DNA from: JBDGYW01 sp964580055
GTDB taxonomy: Bacteria > Gemmatimonadota > Gemmatimonadetes > Gemmatimonadales > GWC2-71-9
Length of the DNA: 64,000 nucleotides
NCBI GenBank assembly: GCA_964580055.1
Contig: CAZOJI010000020.1
Coordinates: 1-64,000, forward strand
Direction: 5' to 3'
This document shows, one piece after another, positions 26,120 to 34,598 of the stretch. A program made the translations under genes and the position numbers. Below the pieces are notes generated by a model. The model did not search any database and was not told the origin of the DNA. It saw nothing but the letters and a program-made list of their open reading frames with translations. Numbering within the stretch: position 1 is the stretch's first letter; each line of letters opens with the position of its first letter.

Positions 26120-29100
26120 TCAGAGACAGCCCTCGATCTCAGCGTCGAGAATCCTCCGTACCTGCGGTCTCAAGCGGCGGATCCAGTCTTCGTAGTAAAC
26201 CTGCTGTGAGCGTTGGTCAGCAGTAAAGGGGGCAGGCCATTCGGCGACTTGGCCGTATAGCCTCGTGAGGCGACTGCCGAGTTCCTCGACCAGCGGTTCG
26301 ACCTCCTCGAGATTCCTGATGAGGTTGGTGTTCCGCGCCTCGTCGCATTCCGGAAGTTCGTCCAGACTCCTTCTCACCTGGTTTACGCTGTCAGCAACGA
26401 GCAGGAAATCGCGGACTGTGTGCGCAAGGTCCTGAACGTCCGCGTACCACTGGTTGCGTACGGCGTGAGACACGGTGATGCGCGGGTCATCCCTGACTTC
26501 CAGTCGCCGTTCGAGAACTCTGCCATCCACGGTGAGCCGAACCGTGTAGAAGCCGGGCATTGCCCACGGCCCGGATGGCTCACGGTTCCCGGTACCGTCA
26601 GGATCGGGCGGTCCCAAGTTGGCGTGGCGAAGGTCCCAGACCACGCGGTTGAGACCCGCGTCTGACGTGGCCGCCACGTGAGCAACCTCATCACCCAACC
26701 GATCTACTATGGAAATAGCGACGTTGGCCGAATCGTGCGCTTCCCTCAGGTAATAATCGAATATGGCACCATGGGGTGGATTCTCACCGCGGAAAACCAT
26801 ATCCCCCGTGTGACCGCCTTCTCTCTGGTAGCGGATCATCTCGGCGGGTTCTGTGGTGAACAGAAAAGCCTCGGATGTGAGCACATCGGGAGTCAGTTCC
26901 TGCAACATATTGATGTTGTCGAGGATCCAGATTCCGCGGCTGTGCGTGCCGAGCACCAGGTCGTTGTCGCGCGGGTGGACCACCAAGTCGTTGAATGCCA
27001 TAGTGGGCATGTTGCCCTTCAACTCGACCCAATGCGATCCTCCGTCGATTGAATAGAACAGCCCCAGCTCGGTCCCGAGATAAAGAACGTTGGGATTCCT
27101 CGTATCCTCTCGGATGGTGCGCGCCACCCTGTCCTGGGGAAGATCTCCCGCAATGGAAACCCAGCTACGTCCACGATCCGTGGACTTGTACACGTAGTTG
27201 GCGTAGTCGTCGTTGCGGTAGTTGTTGCTCGTGAGGTACACGGTGTTCTCATCGTACCTCGACGGTTCGATGTTGGATATCCAACTCGACCTAGGCAGAC
27301 CCTGCAGACGATCGACGACGTTGGTCCAGTTTCCGCCGTCGTCCTCCGACACCTGGACGTTGCCGTCATCCGTGCCCGCGTAGAGCAACCCCTTCACTAC
27401 AGGAGACTCTGCGATCGCTGTGAGGGTTGGGTAGTACGGTATTCCATCGTCCAGCGAGAGCGTAGAGTCGTGAGCGCGCTGCCCCATGACCGTGAGCTCG
27501 CGCCGATTGACCCCGGTAGTGAGGTCCCCAAGCGATACCCACGTGTTCCCACGGTCGGTGCTCTTCCAGATCTGGTTTGTGCCCGCATAGAGAGTGTTGT
27601 TGTCGTGTACCGAGAGCCAAAAAGGACCGTCCCAGTTGGCTGGAGCCATGGCATTGCCCAACTCGGGCTCCGGAAGACCGGGGCCCCACGCGTCCCAGTT
27701 TCGCCGCGCGCGGATGGCTCCTCTCGGGTTGTCGGGCCTGATCCAAGTGCGCGCGCCGCTCTCGAGATCCACGCGTGACAGGCCCAGGTACTGGGATTCG
27801 GTGTACAACGTCTCGTTGTCCGTAGTGTCCACGAGGTTCACAAACCCGTCTCCGCCGCCTGTTTTGATCCAGTCCTCGAAGAGGACTCCATCGGATCGGT
27901 AGGTCGCGCTCGGTCCCATCCAGCTCCCGTTGTCCTGAAGGCCCCCGTAGACCCAATAGGGCTTCCGCATGTCTACGTTCACGTGATAGAACTGACTGAC
28001 AGGGAGGTGGGTCATATACAACCAGGTGAGCCCTCGATCGTACGATATCCCCAGGCCGCCGTCATCGGCCTTCATCACATGCCGCGAGTCATGCGGATTC
28101 ACCCACACCAAACGATCGTCGCCGTGCAGCGACTGACGCGGACGGGTGAACGTCCTTCCACCGTCGTCCGAAAAGCTGTAGCTGTTGACCATGTAGATGC
28201 GCTGGTCGTCATTTGGATCCACCAAGGGCTGGCTGGCGTACATGGGCCGCGGATTCCAATCACTCATGTGCTCCCACGTCTCACCCTTGTCTTCCGAACG
28301 ATAGATACCGGCGCGGCGCTCTCCATAGGCGGTTGAGGCGTTGTAGCGCCAACCCTGTTCGACCGAGACGTAGACGATGTTCGGATCGGACCGGTAGATA
28401 GAGATTCCAATTCGGCCAATATCGCCTTCAGGCAGGCCGTCGGTCAGCTCGGTCCAACTGTTGCCTCCATCCACGGACTTGTAGAGCCCACTCCCCGGAC
28501 CGCCGCCGTGGAATCCGAAAGGCCGGCGTCGCCTTTGGTACTTAGCCGCGTAGATGATGTCGGGATCTGAGTGATCGATCGCCACGTCCACGACGCCGGT
28601 GTTTTCGTCGCCTTCCAGGACGCGCCTCCAATTGGCACCTCCGTCATTTGTCATATATAGGCCGCGCTCATCATTGGGACCCCAGAGGTGCCCCATGGCA
28701 GCCACGTATACGATGTCGGAATTGCTGGGATGAAGAGCGATTCTACCAACGTGGTGGCTGTCGCGAAGGCCCATGTTGGTCCAGCTTTCTCCGCCATCCG
28801 TGGACTTGTAGACGCCGTCGCCCCATGAGGAGCTCTGCCGGCTGGCCCGCTCGCCTGTGCCGACCCAAACGATGTTCGTGTCGACCTGGTGGACGGCAAC
28901 GTCGCCGACTGAATGCGTTCCCTCATTCTCGAACACCGGTGTCAAAACGATGCCGTTGTTGGTGGTTTTCCAGACGCCCCCCGTGGCCGAAGCCACGTAG
29001 AAGGTGTACGGGTTCACATTCGTTACCGCGATATCGACTATGCGGCCGCTCATGGTCGCGGGGCCGATGGTACGAAATTCGAGGTTGGCTACGTTCCTGG

Positions 29101-29197
29101 CGCTTACGTCTTGTGCGGCCGTATCGATTGGTGCGATCACGGCCATTAGAGCTGGAACTGCCAACGCCCAACAGAATTGGTAAAGGCGGGTGTGCAT
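26120..29197 (-). CDS. Secreted BNR-repeat (VPS10/sortilin-like) beta-propeller protein
   Basis: 1025 residues. The signal peptide (about 1-29) ends near DTAAQD. At least seven BNR/Asp-box repeats (S-D-G-G-x-S/T-W, e.g. STDGGESWTNM, TNDGGANWRRV, STDRGNTWVSL) cover about 60-720 and build a propeller like that of sortilin or sialidase. A C-terminal region (about 780-1025) has a beta-sandwich and a helical end. No sialidase catalytic residues are apparent. Such proteins often bind glycans or proteins outside the cell. ATG 29197 has GAGGA at about 10 bases; the TTG nine bases earlier is less likely. Confidence 0.88.
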   Translation of the reverse strand: MHTRLYQFCWALAVPALMAVIAPIDTAAQDVSARNVANLEFRTIGPATMSGRIVDIAVTNVNPYTFYVASATGGVWKTTNNGIVLTPVFENEGTHSVGDVAVHQVDTNIVWVGTGERASRQSSSWGDGVYKSTDGGESWTNMGLRDSHHVGRIALHPSNSDIVYVAAMGHLWGPNDERGLYMTNDGGANWRRVLEGDENTGVVDVAIDHSDPDIIYAAKYQRRRRPFGFHGGGPGSGLYKSVDGGNSWTELTDGLPEGDIGRIGISIYRSDPNIVYVSVEQGWRYNASTAYGERRAGIYRSEDKGETWEHMSDWNPRPMYASQPLVDPNDDQRIYMVNSYSFSDDGGRTFTRPRQSLHGDDRLVWVNPHDSRHVMKADDGGLGISYDRGLTWLYMTHLPVSQFYHVNVDMRKPYWVYGGLQDNGSWMGPSATYRSDGVLFEDWIKTGGGDGFVNLVDTTDNETLYTESQYLGLSRVDLESGARTWIRPDNPRGAIRARRNWDAWGPGLPEPELGNAMAPANWDGPFWLSVHDNNTLYAGTNQIWKSTDRGNTWVSLGDLTTGVNRRELTVMGQRAHDSTLSLDDGIPYYPTLTAIAESPVVKGLLYAGTDDGNVQVSEDDGGNWTNVVDRLQGLPRSSWISNIEPSRYDENTVYLTSNNYRNDDYANYVYKSTDRGRSWVSIAGDLPQDRVARTIREDTRNPNVLYLGTELGLFYSIDGGSHWVELKGNMPTMAFNDLVVHPRDNDLVLGTHSRGIWILDNINMLQELTPDVLTSEAFLFTTEPAEMIRYQREGGHTGDMVFRGENPPHGAIFDYYLREAHDSANVAISIVDRLGDEVAHVAATSDAGLNRVVWDLRHANLGPPDPDGTGNREPSGPWAMPGFYTVRLTVDGRVLERRLEVRDDPRITVSHAVRNQWYADVQDLAHTVRDFLLVADSVNQVRRSLDELPECDEARNTNLIRNLEEVEPLVEELGSRLTRLYGQVAEWPAPFTADQRSQQVYYEDWIRRLRPQVRRILDAEIEGCL

Positions 29198-29282
29198 GGG
29201 ATTCAAATCCTCGCTGGTCCTCGTTGTTCTGGTGTCAGGTTCCGTCTTCTTGTCGGTAGCTGAATAATGCTGAAGGTATCTC

Positions 29283-29322
29283 GTAGGGCGGTAGGGCGGT
29301 AGGACGGTAGGTCGGTAGGGTC
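29283..29322. repeat. Short tandem repeat, 8-bp unit x5
   Basis: Five contiguous copies of an 8-base unit: GTAGGGCG, GTAGGGCG, GTAGGACG, GTAGGTCG and an imperfect GTAGGGTC. The array lies in the promoter region of the BNR-repeat gene, about 86 bases upstream of its start. It is non-coding. Copy-number change could affect promoter spacing, which is speculation. Confidence 0.8.
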
Positions 29323-29411
29323 AGGGAGCCAGGAGGCCGCAATTGACACGAACTCGATAGCGGTAGGAGGTCAGCGCGTACTCTCGATATTTGTTGCAAC
29401 AGTCAATCGGT

Positions 29412-30995
29412 CTATCCGGCTAACTCCACTGCTTTCAGATACGCGTGTGAGTCGTGATATAGGGCGCCTTTGGGAAGCCACTCCCAGAACGGACCCAAGT
29501 CGTCTTTGATGCGCTGCAGGTAGAAGCTGGGCAACTCGGATGTCTCGCCCTCCAAAAAGCGCCTGATATCGAGATCCGTTTCGAGCCTGGCTCTCACCAT
29601 CTTGTGGTAATTGATGCGACCTTGGCCTTCGCCGGTTCGCGCCCTGACGATGTTTAGAATCCTGGGGATGGTTGACTTCACTGCCTTGAACCGGTTGTAG
29701 GTGGCACGCCACGAGAACGAGTGTTCCTTGAGGTCTATGATGCGGTCGTAGAACTCCGGCCACGTGTAGTGCAGCGGCTTTACATTCATCACGTGGTTGT
29801 TGTTGAGCAGGTGAAATGGAACGGGCAAGATTCTGCCGCTGCGCTGATACTCCAAGTTGAGTGGCGCCGCCTGCCCGAAAGCGGAGAGTAGAGAATATGC
29901 GGGAAACGCAGTCGGGGAACGATCCAAAAACCGTTTCGTCAGCTCGAATGGCTCCGCTCCCTCATCGGTGTCCAGGCCGAGCACGAAGTTGGCCTGGAGA
30001 TACGGCACGTACTGCGTGACCATGTTTACGTGTTCGACTACCTGATCGAGCTTATCCGCTCCCTGGGCTGCACCGGTCTTGGATTTGCCCCCCATGTCGT
30101 ACCACGACTCTATGCCAGGGAGGAGCGCGATGAAACCGTTACGCTTCAGTCGCTTCATATGCTCTTCGGTCAGTATGGCAAGCGTGCTCTCGGCTATGAA
30201 GTCGATACTGTTGGGCGGAACCGCTTCCTCAATGGCGCCGAGCATCTCGTCGAACCGGATGCCGAAATTCGGATCGTGCCAGCCCACGTGAGGTCGCTTG
30301 TACTTGGTAAGCAGAAACCGAAGATCGGCTTTGATCGCGTCCAGGTCCAATGGCTGATAAGGTACGGAAGAATCTATGCAGAAGCTGCATGAGTACGGGC
30401 ATCCTATGGAGCCCAACATGGGCACGATCTTGAAAAACCTGGCCTTTGCAAGGGTCTGCTCTATGAACTTCCAGCGTTCCCGCACCCCGGGGAGGTGTTT
30501 GGGCTGCTCTCTTGCGCACAGATGGACTCCCTCCGGCCGATGCTGTGAGGCGTCGCGGAGCAAATCGCCGATCACGGTCTTGTCGGTAAACCCCAGTACG
30601 TAGTCGAAGTACTTCTGTGCGTCCTGCGGATAGCAACGAGCGTGGGGGCCTCCCAGGGCTGTGACGGCGCCCCTGGTTCGGAACAGGTTGCTCAGCGCAT
30701 ACGCGAGCTGAGCGGCATGCGTGAATGCGCCGATGATCACCAGGTCGACGTCTTTGGGCAACTCCTCGAAGAGGTCCTCGAAACCGGTATAGCAGATAAA
30801 GGTGACGTCGTGGCCTTCCTCTTCGCACCAATGCGCCACTATCTGAGCCATTACGCCGGCCAGGTTCGCATGCATCAGCCGTCCGTAAAGCGAACGGGTG
30901 GGGTTTCTCGTTGCAAGGTCTATGATACCAATATGGAGCTTCCGCACTGTGCCCCCAGGGGCAAAAGATTTGTTAAGGTCCACGCTCAACGACAA
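29412..30995 (-). CDS. B12-binding-type radical SAM enzyme (second)
   Basis: 527 residues. A cobalamin-type N-terminal domain (about 20-150; LVIIGAFTHAAQ, ALGGPHARCYPQD) is followed by a radical SAM core with CPYSCSFC at about 203-210. Then come WHDPNFGIRFDE and GIESWYDMG motifs and a C-terminal helical extension of about 130 residues. It is not a close copy of the enzyme at 19942. It stands alone between the BNR gene and pgi, in the same direction, with gaps of 214 and 84 bases. The substrate is unknown. Confidence 0.9.
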   Translation of the reverse strand: MSLSVDLNKSFAPGGTVRKLHIGIIDLATRNPTRSLYGRLMHANLAGVMAQIVAHWCEEEGHDVTFICYTGFEDLFEELPKDVDLVIIGAFTHAAQLAYALSNLFRTRGAVTALGGPHARCYPQDAQKYFDYVLGFTDKTVIGDLLRDASQHRPEGVHLCAREQPKHLPGVRERWKFIEQTLAKARFFKIVPMLGSIGCPYSCSFCIDSSVPYQPLDLDAIKADLRFLLTKYKRPHVGWHDPNFGIRFDEMLGAIEEAVPPNSIDFIAESTLAILTEEHMKRLKRNGFIALLPGIESWYDMGGKSKTGAAQGADKLDQVVEHVNMVTQYVPYLQANFVLGLDTDEGAEPFELTKRFLDRSPTAFPAYSLLSAFGQAAPLNLEYQRSGRILPVPFHLLNNNHVMNVKPLHYTWPEFYDRIIDLKEHSFSWRATYNRFKAVKSTIPRILNIVRARTGEGQGRINYHKMVRARLETDLDIRRFLEGETSELPSFYLQRIKDDLGPFWEWLPKGALYHDSHAYLKAVELAG

Positions 30996-31079
30996 TAGCG
31001 CAAGAGCCTGACCCCGATCGTCGTTACCAAGGTGTTACCAAAGCATCACAATGGTATTCCGTGGGACAGCGCAGGGATT

Positions 31080-32726
31080 TCAGGACAAAACTTCACGGAT
31101 CCTCTCCAAACCAGCCTTCGTGTCTCTCCCCAGGTTGACGCGAAGGATCCGCCTGCCGCGTTGGGATAGCGCCCTGTAGTCGCCGAGAGCCTGAGCGGCG
31201 ATCAACTCGCCAAAGGTGAAATCGGTTTCTGGAACGGCGACGTCGTTCGCCGGTTCGTCCACCAACTGCAGGAACAGCCCGTTGTTGGCGCCGCCTTTGT
31301 GTAGCTGGCCGGTGGAATGAAGAAACCGCGGCCCAAACCCGAGCGTGGAGGCCACGCCGAGCCTCTTTCCAAGTTCCGTTCTGATGTCCTGGAGCTTGGC
31401 GACATGTTCCGTGGAGGCGTGCAGATAGGCCTGGACGCATAGGTAGTCGCCAGGGCTGGACACAGCCCACCTGTCGATTTCACGTTTGAGGCTCGTCTCG
31501 TCAGCAGCGTTCAGGGCGAGATCCCTTGCCTCGTCACCTGCTGCATCCTTGGACGCCATTGCTTCCTTTGCCAGGTTCTTGGCAAGCTGCACATCGGGTT
31601 GATTGAAAGGGTGAATGCCTAGTACAACCCCCCCCGCCGCCGTGGCGAGTTCCCAGCGGTACATCTCCGCACCGAGATCAATCTCATGTTTCATCGTCAC
31701 GGAAACCACGGGGTGACCGGCCTCCGCGAGTTTGTCGAGATGTGTCCGTACTTCTCGATCGCCGTAGCCGGCCAGTGACAAGCCAACGAACACACGGTCA
31801 CTCGAGTAGGATTCGGGCGCAGAGACGATTTCGCCGTCGATCGGCACTATGCCTTTGCCATCCTTTCCCAAGCTCTCCGCAACCAGCTGTTCGATCCAGG
31901 CCGGGAAAGAAGCCAGAGCCGGCGAGCAAAGGAACGTGAGTTTGTCGATTCCCTCGGTAGCTAGCGTGCCGAGGGTCACGCCGAGCCGCAGGCTGGGGTT
32001 CTGCGATGCGGGGGTGGCACCGGAAGATGCCTGCACCATGGACCTGGCGCTTTCCAGCAGCTCCGCCACCTCAGCACCGATCAGTCCGGCAGGCACCAAG
32101 CCGAACACGCACAGGGACGAATACCGTCCTCCAACCGACGGAGGTGCGAGGAATACGCGTCTGAAGCCGCGCTCTCCGGCCAGCGTCTCCAATGCGCTGC
32201 CAGGGTCCGTTATCGCAACGAAATGCTGCCCCGGGTTCGAAGACAGCCGGCCAACCCGTTCCCAGAAACTGCGGTAGAGAGACAGTGTTTCCAGAGTGGT
32301 TCCGGATTTGCTGGAAACGACGAACAAGGTCTGCTCTGGGGCAATCGTTCTCTCCACGGCCTGGACCGCTTCCGGGTGCGTCGAGTCGAGCACTAGCAAT
32401 GACGGATACCCGGAAGCGCTACCGAACGTCTTACCAAAGACTTCTGGTGCCAGGCTCGACCCTCCCATGCCGAGGAGCACTATGTGGCGGATGCCTGCAT
32501 CCCGAATCTCGGCGGCGAATGACCGAATCGATTCGACGTGCTGTAATGATTCCCCGGGCAGCTCCAGCCACCCTAGTCTGTCGCTGAGTTCCGTGGGGTC
32601 GCTGGACCAGAGTGTGTAATCTTTGTCCCATATCCGTCCGCTGACACCCTGGGCGTCCCACGCCTGCAGTGTGGCGTCAACGGCGTCGTTGAGCTTCGAG
32701 TCGGGCAATCTGATATCAGTATCCAT
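31080..32726 (-). CDS. pgi: Glucose-6-phosphate isomerase (Pgi half of the transaldolase/Pgi type)
   Basis: 548 residues that interconvert glucose-6-phosphate and fructose-6-phosphate in the cytosol. There are two SIS-type halves. The phosphate-binding motif SSKSGTTLETLSLY is clear near residue 130, followed by SVGGRYSSL. The overall sequence resembles the Pgi portion of bifunctional transaldolase-Pgi proteins more than classical E. coli Pgi. No transaldolase domain or gene adjoins it. ATG 32726 is preceded by AGGA. Confidence 0.88.
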   Translation of the reverse strand: MDTDIRLPDSKLNDAVDATLQAWDAQGVSGRIWDKDYTLWSSDPTELSDRLGWLELPGESLQHVESIRSFAAEIRDAGIRHIVLLGMGGSSLAPEVFGKTFGSASGYPSLLVLDSTHPEAVQAVERTIAPEQTLFVVSSKSGTTLETLSLYRSFWERVGRLSSNPGQHFVAITDPGSALETLAGERGFRRVFLAPPSVGGRYSSLCVFGLVPAGLIGAEVAELLESARSMVQASSGATPASQNPSLRLGVTLGTLATEGIDKLTFLCSPALASFPAWIEQLVAESLGKDGKGIVPIDGEIVSAPESYSSDRVFVGLSLAGYGDREVRTHLDKLAEAGHPVVSVTMKHEIDLGAEMYRWELATAAGGVVLGIHPFNQPDVQLAKNLAKEAMASKDAAGDEARDLALNAADETSLKREIDRWAVSSPGDYLCVQAYLHASTEHVAKLQDIRTELGKRLGVASTLGFGPRFLHSTGQLHKGGANNGLFLQLVDEPANDVAVPETDFTFGELIAAQALGDYRALSQRGRRILRVNLGRDTKAGLERIREVLS

Positions 32727-32914
32727 GTGACGGTCCTGTGCTACAAAGTCGGGTCTTGGAGATCTGCGCTCGGGTTTGGGAGCGCTGCGAACGGTGACAA
32801 CGCATTATCGAAGCGAGGGCATTCAACCGAGGTCTCGCCCGGGCATTTGCGAATGATGGCCGGAGAGGACCCCGATTCGGGCCGCGACGCTTGGAGGTCG
32901 AGAGAACGAACGAC

Positions 32915-34210
32915 TCACACCAGCAACGCGATCGCGTGAATTACCCGGTCGATCTCGTCCATCGTATTGTATATGTGCGGTGACAGCCTGATTCCATCGA
33001 ACTCCCCACCCATTGCCGCACAGCCTATCCTGTGCTCGCTGTAAAGTGCATTGTAGAGATCGCGGGTGGCCACGCCAGGGAGCGCGAAGACGACGACCCC
33101 GGCACTGAGCTTGGGAGCCAACGGAGTGTGGAAACGGGCATTCGGAAATCGCTCTGAAAGCGCCCGCTTGACGCCGCCGGCCAACGCGCGCACCCTGGCT
33201 TCGATCCGGTCGGCCCCGATGGCGCCATGGAAATCGCCAGCGGTCCCCATTGCGGACACGGCTGCATCGTCTCGCTGGCCCAGGTTCTCGAACTTCTGGG
33301 CGCCGTTTTCCAGCGCAGAGGCCCAACCTACCCCCACGTTGCTGGGCCAGAGACCTTCAATTCGGTCGCGGCGCACGTAGAGGATACCCGCCTCCTTCGG
33401 CCCGACAAACCACTTATGTGAGCTTCCGGTGTAGAAATCGCACCCCATGTCGTGCAGGTCCACCTTCAGGGCCCCGAATGTCTGTGCCCCGTCGACCAGC
33501 GTGAGAATATCCCGTTCGCGTGCCAGTCGACACAGTTCCTTTGCGGGCGCGGCGGTACCCGAGATGTTGGATACGTGACTGAACGCAAGCACTCTGGTTC
33601 TGGAGTTCAGCGCGTCGACAAAGCGCTGCAGCAGCTCCTCGCTCGTTTGCGGGGACCGCGGGGTCGTTACTCGCACTACTCTGAACCCGTAACGTTCGGC
33701 TCGGACATCCCATGCCACATTGTTGGTCGGGTGGTTCTGGTCCCAGATCACAACCTCGTCGCCGGGTCCGAGGGTGAGACCATTCACAACCGTATTGTTG
33801 CCCTCGCTGGTGTTCCGCGTGATCGCGATCTCGTTGGAATCCGCGCTCAGATACGCAGCCAGTTTGGCTCTACACGCTTCCTTGAGTTCGGCGAACTTGG
33901 CCCGATTATGGAAGGATGCATCGGTGTCTACATCAGCGGTGAGGCTTCGAACCGCTTCGATGACAGGGTAGGGCGAGGGGCACAGATTGGCGGCGTTCAT
34001 GAGGATCAAATTCGGCCTGAGTGAGAATTGGTCCTTGACCAGTTTCCAGTATCGTTCGTCGTCTACTGGTAGGTCGGCCAGGAGGCGGCCAATATCTGTC
34101 GTGGAGCCGGAGTGCGGCTTTGTGGAGGCGTGAGCCGCCTTGGAGACCGCCGTCGCGGCAGCTCCTCCAGCCAGGGTTTTCAGAAATCGACGTCGGCCAT
34201 GGGCGGTCAT
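32915..34210 (-). CDS. Tat-exported class V aminotransferase-fold protein
   Basis: 431 residues. The N-terminus has a twin-arginine-type signal (GRRRFLKTLAGGAAATAV) ending near KAAHA, which is unusual for a PLP enzyme. The rest is a class V aminotransferase/isopenicillin-N-epimerase-like fold. It has NTSEGNN for phosphate binding, DGAQTFGALKVDL with the PLP Asp, and the Schiff-base Lys in GSSHKWFVGPKEAG. The ATG at 34210 follows GGGAGTGGGAAT, so I reject a longer frame that starts at 34378. The folded, PLP-loaded enzyme would be exported by Tat. The substrate may be an amino acid derivative or a cysteine-like compound; unknown. Confidence 0.87.
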   Translation of the reverse strand: MTAHGRRRFLKTLAGGAAATAVSKAAHASTKPHSGSTTDIGRLLADLPVDDERYWKLVKDQFSLRPNLILMNAANLCPSPYPVIEAVRSLTADVDTDASFHNRAKFAELKEACRAKLAAYLSADSNEIAITRNTSEGNNTVVNGLTLGPGDEVVIWDQNHPTNNVAWDVRAERYGFRVVRVTTPRSPQTSEELLQRFVDALNSRTRVLAFSHVSNISGTAAPAKELCRLARERDILTLVDGAQTFGALKVDLHDMGCDFYTGSSHKWFVGPKEAGILYVRRDRIEGLWPSNVGVGWASALENGAQKFENLGQRDDAAVSAMGTAGDFHGAIGADRIEARVRALAGGVKRALSERFPNARFHTPLAPKLSAGVVVFALPGVATRDLYNALYSEHRIGCAAMGGEFDGIRLSPHIYNTMDEIDRVIHAIALLV

Positions 34211-34598
34211 ATTCCCACTCCCATCTGCGGGGGTTGTGATCGGTGTGTTGCGTGAAAAGATACGGATTGAGCGAAAAGCCGCCAGGGATTTACGTGAACG
34301 TTGCGTTTGGGAGTCCGGTATCCACTTTACAGTGAGGAAGTTACGCCAAATCAAGGCCGAGAAATCTGACTGTCGCATATCGCGGCTGAAATGTGTATTT
34401 TTCGGTTCCGTTTTTTGACGCTAGCCAGTCTTTCCGAGGCTGTTTGCTGAATCATAGATTGTCGTCAAACGGACCCGTCCCGGAGCGGCGTGTTTGCGGA
34501 GCTATGGCTTCGACGTCGCGGGGACGGGTTCTGTGCAGGATCGAAGTAAATTGGGACGGGTTGAGACACGAAATGGCCCACTTGGGCAAAGGCACACA
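34211..34598. other. Divergent promoter region of the kor-rnf operon
   Basis: 388 bases between the leftward aminotransferase-fold gene and korA. The promoter of the 16-kb kor/rnf operon must be here. A TTGACG hexamer at 34415-34420 follows a run of T residues, but I find no good -10 at 17 bases. No riboswitch or RNA gene is recognisable. Confidence 0.4.

Noticed and set aside
34211..34598. Riboswitch or strong sigma-70 promoter before korA
   Set aside because: A TTGACG box is present, but no matching -10 at proper spacing and no known aptamer pattern.
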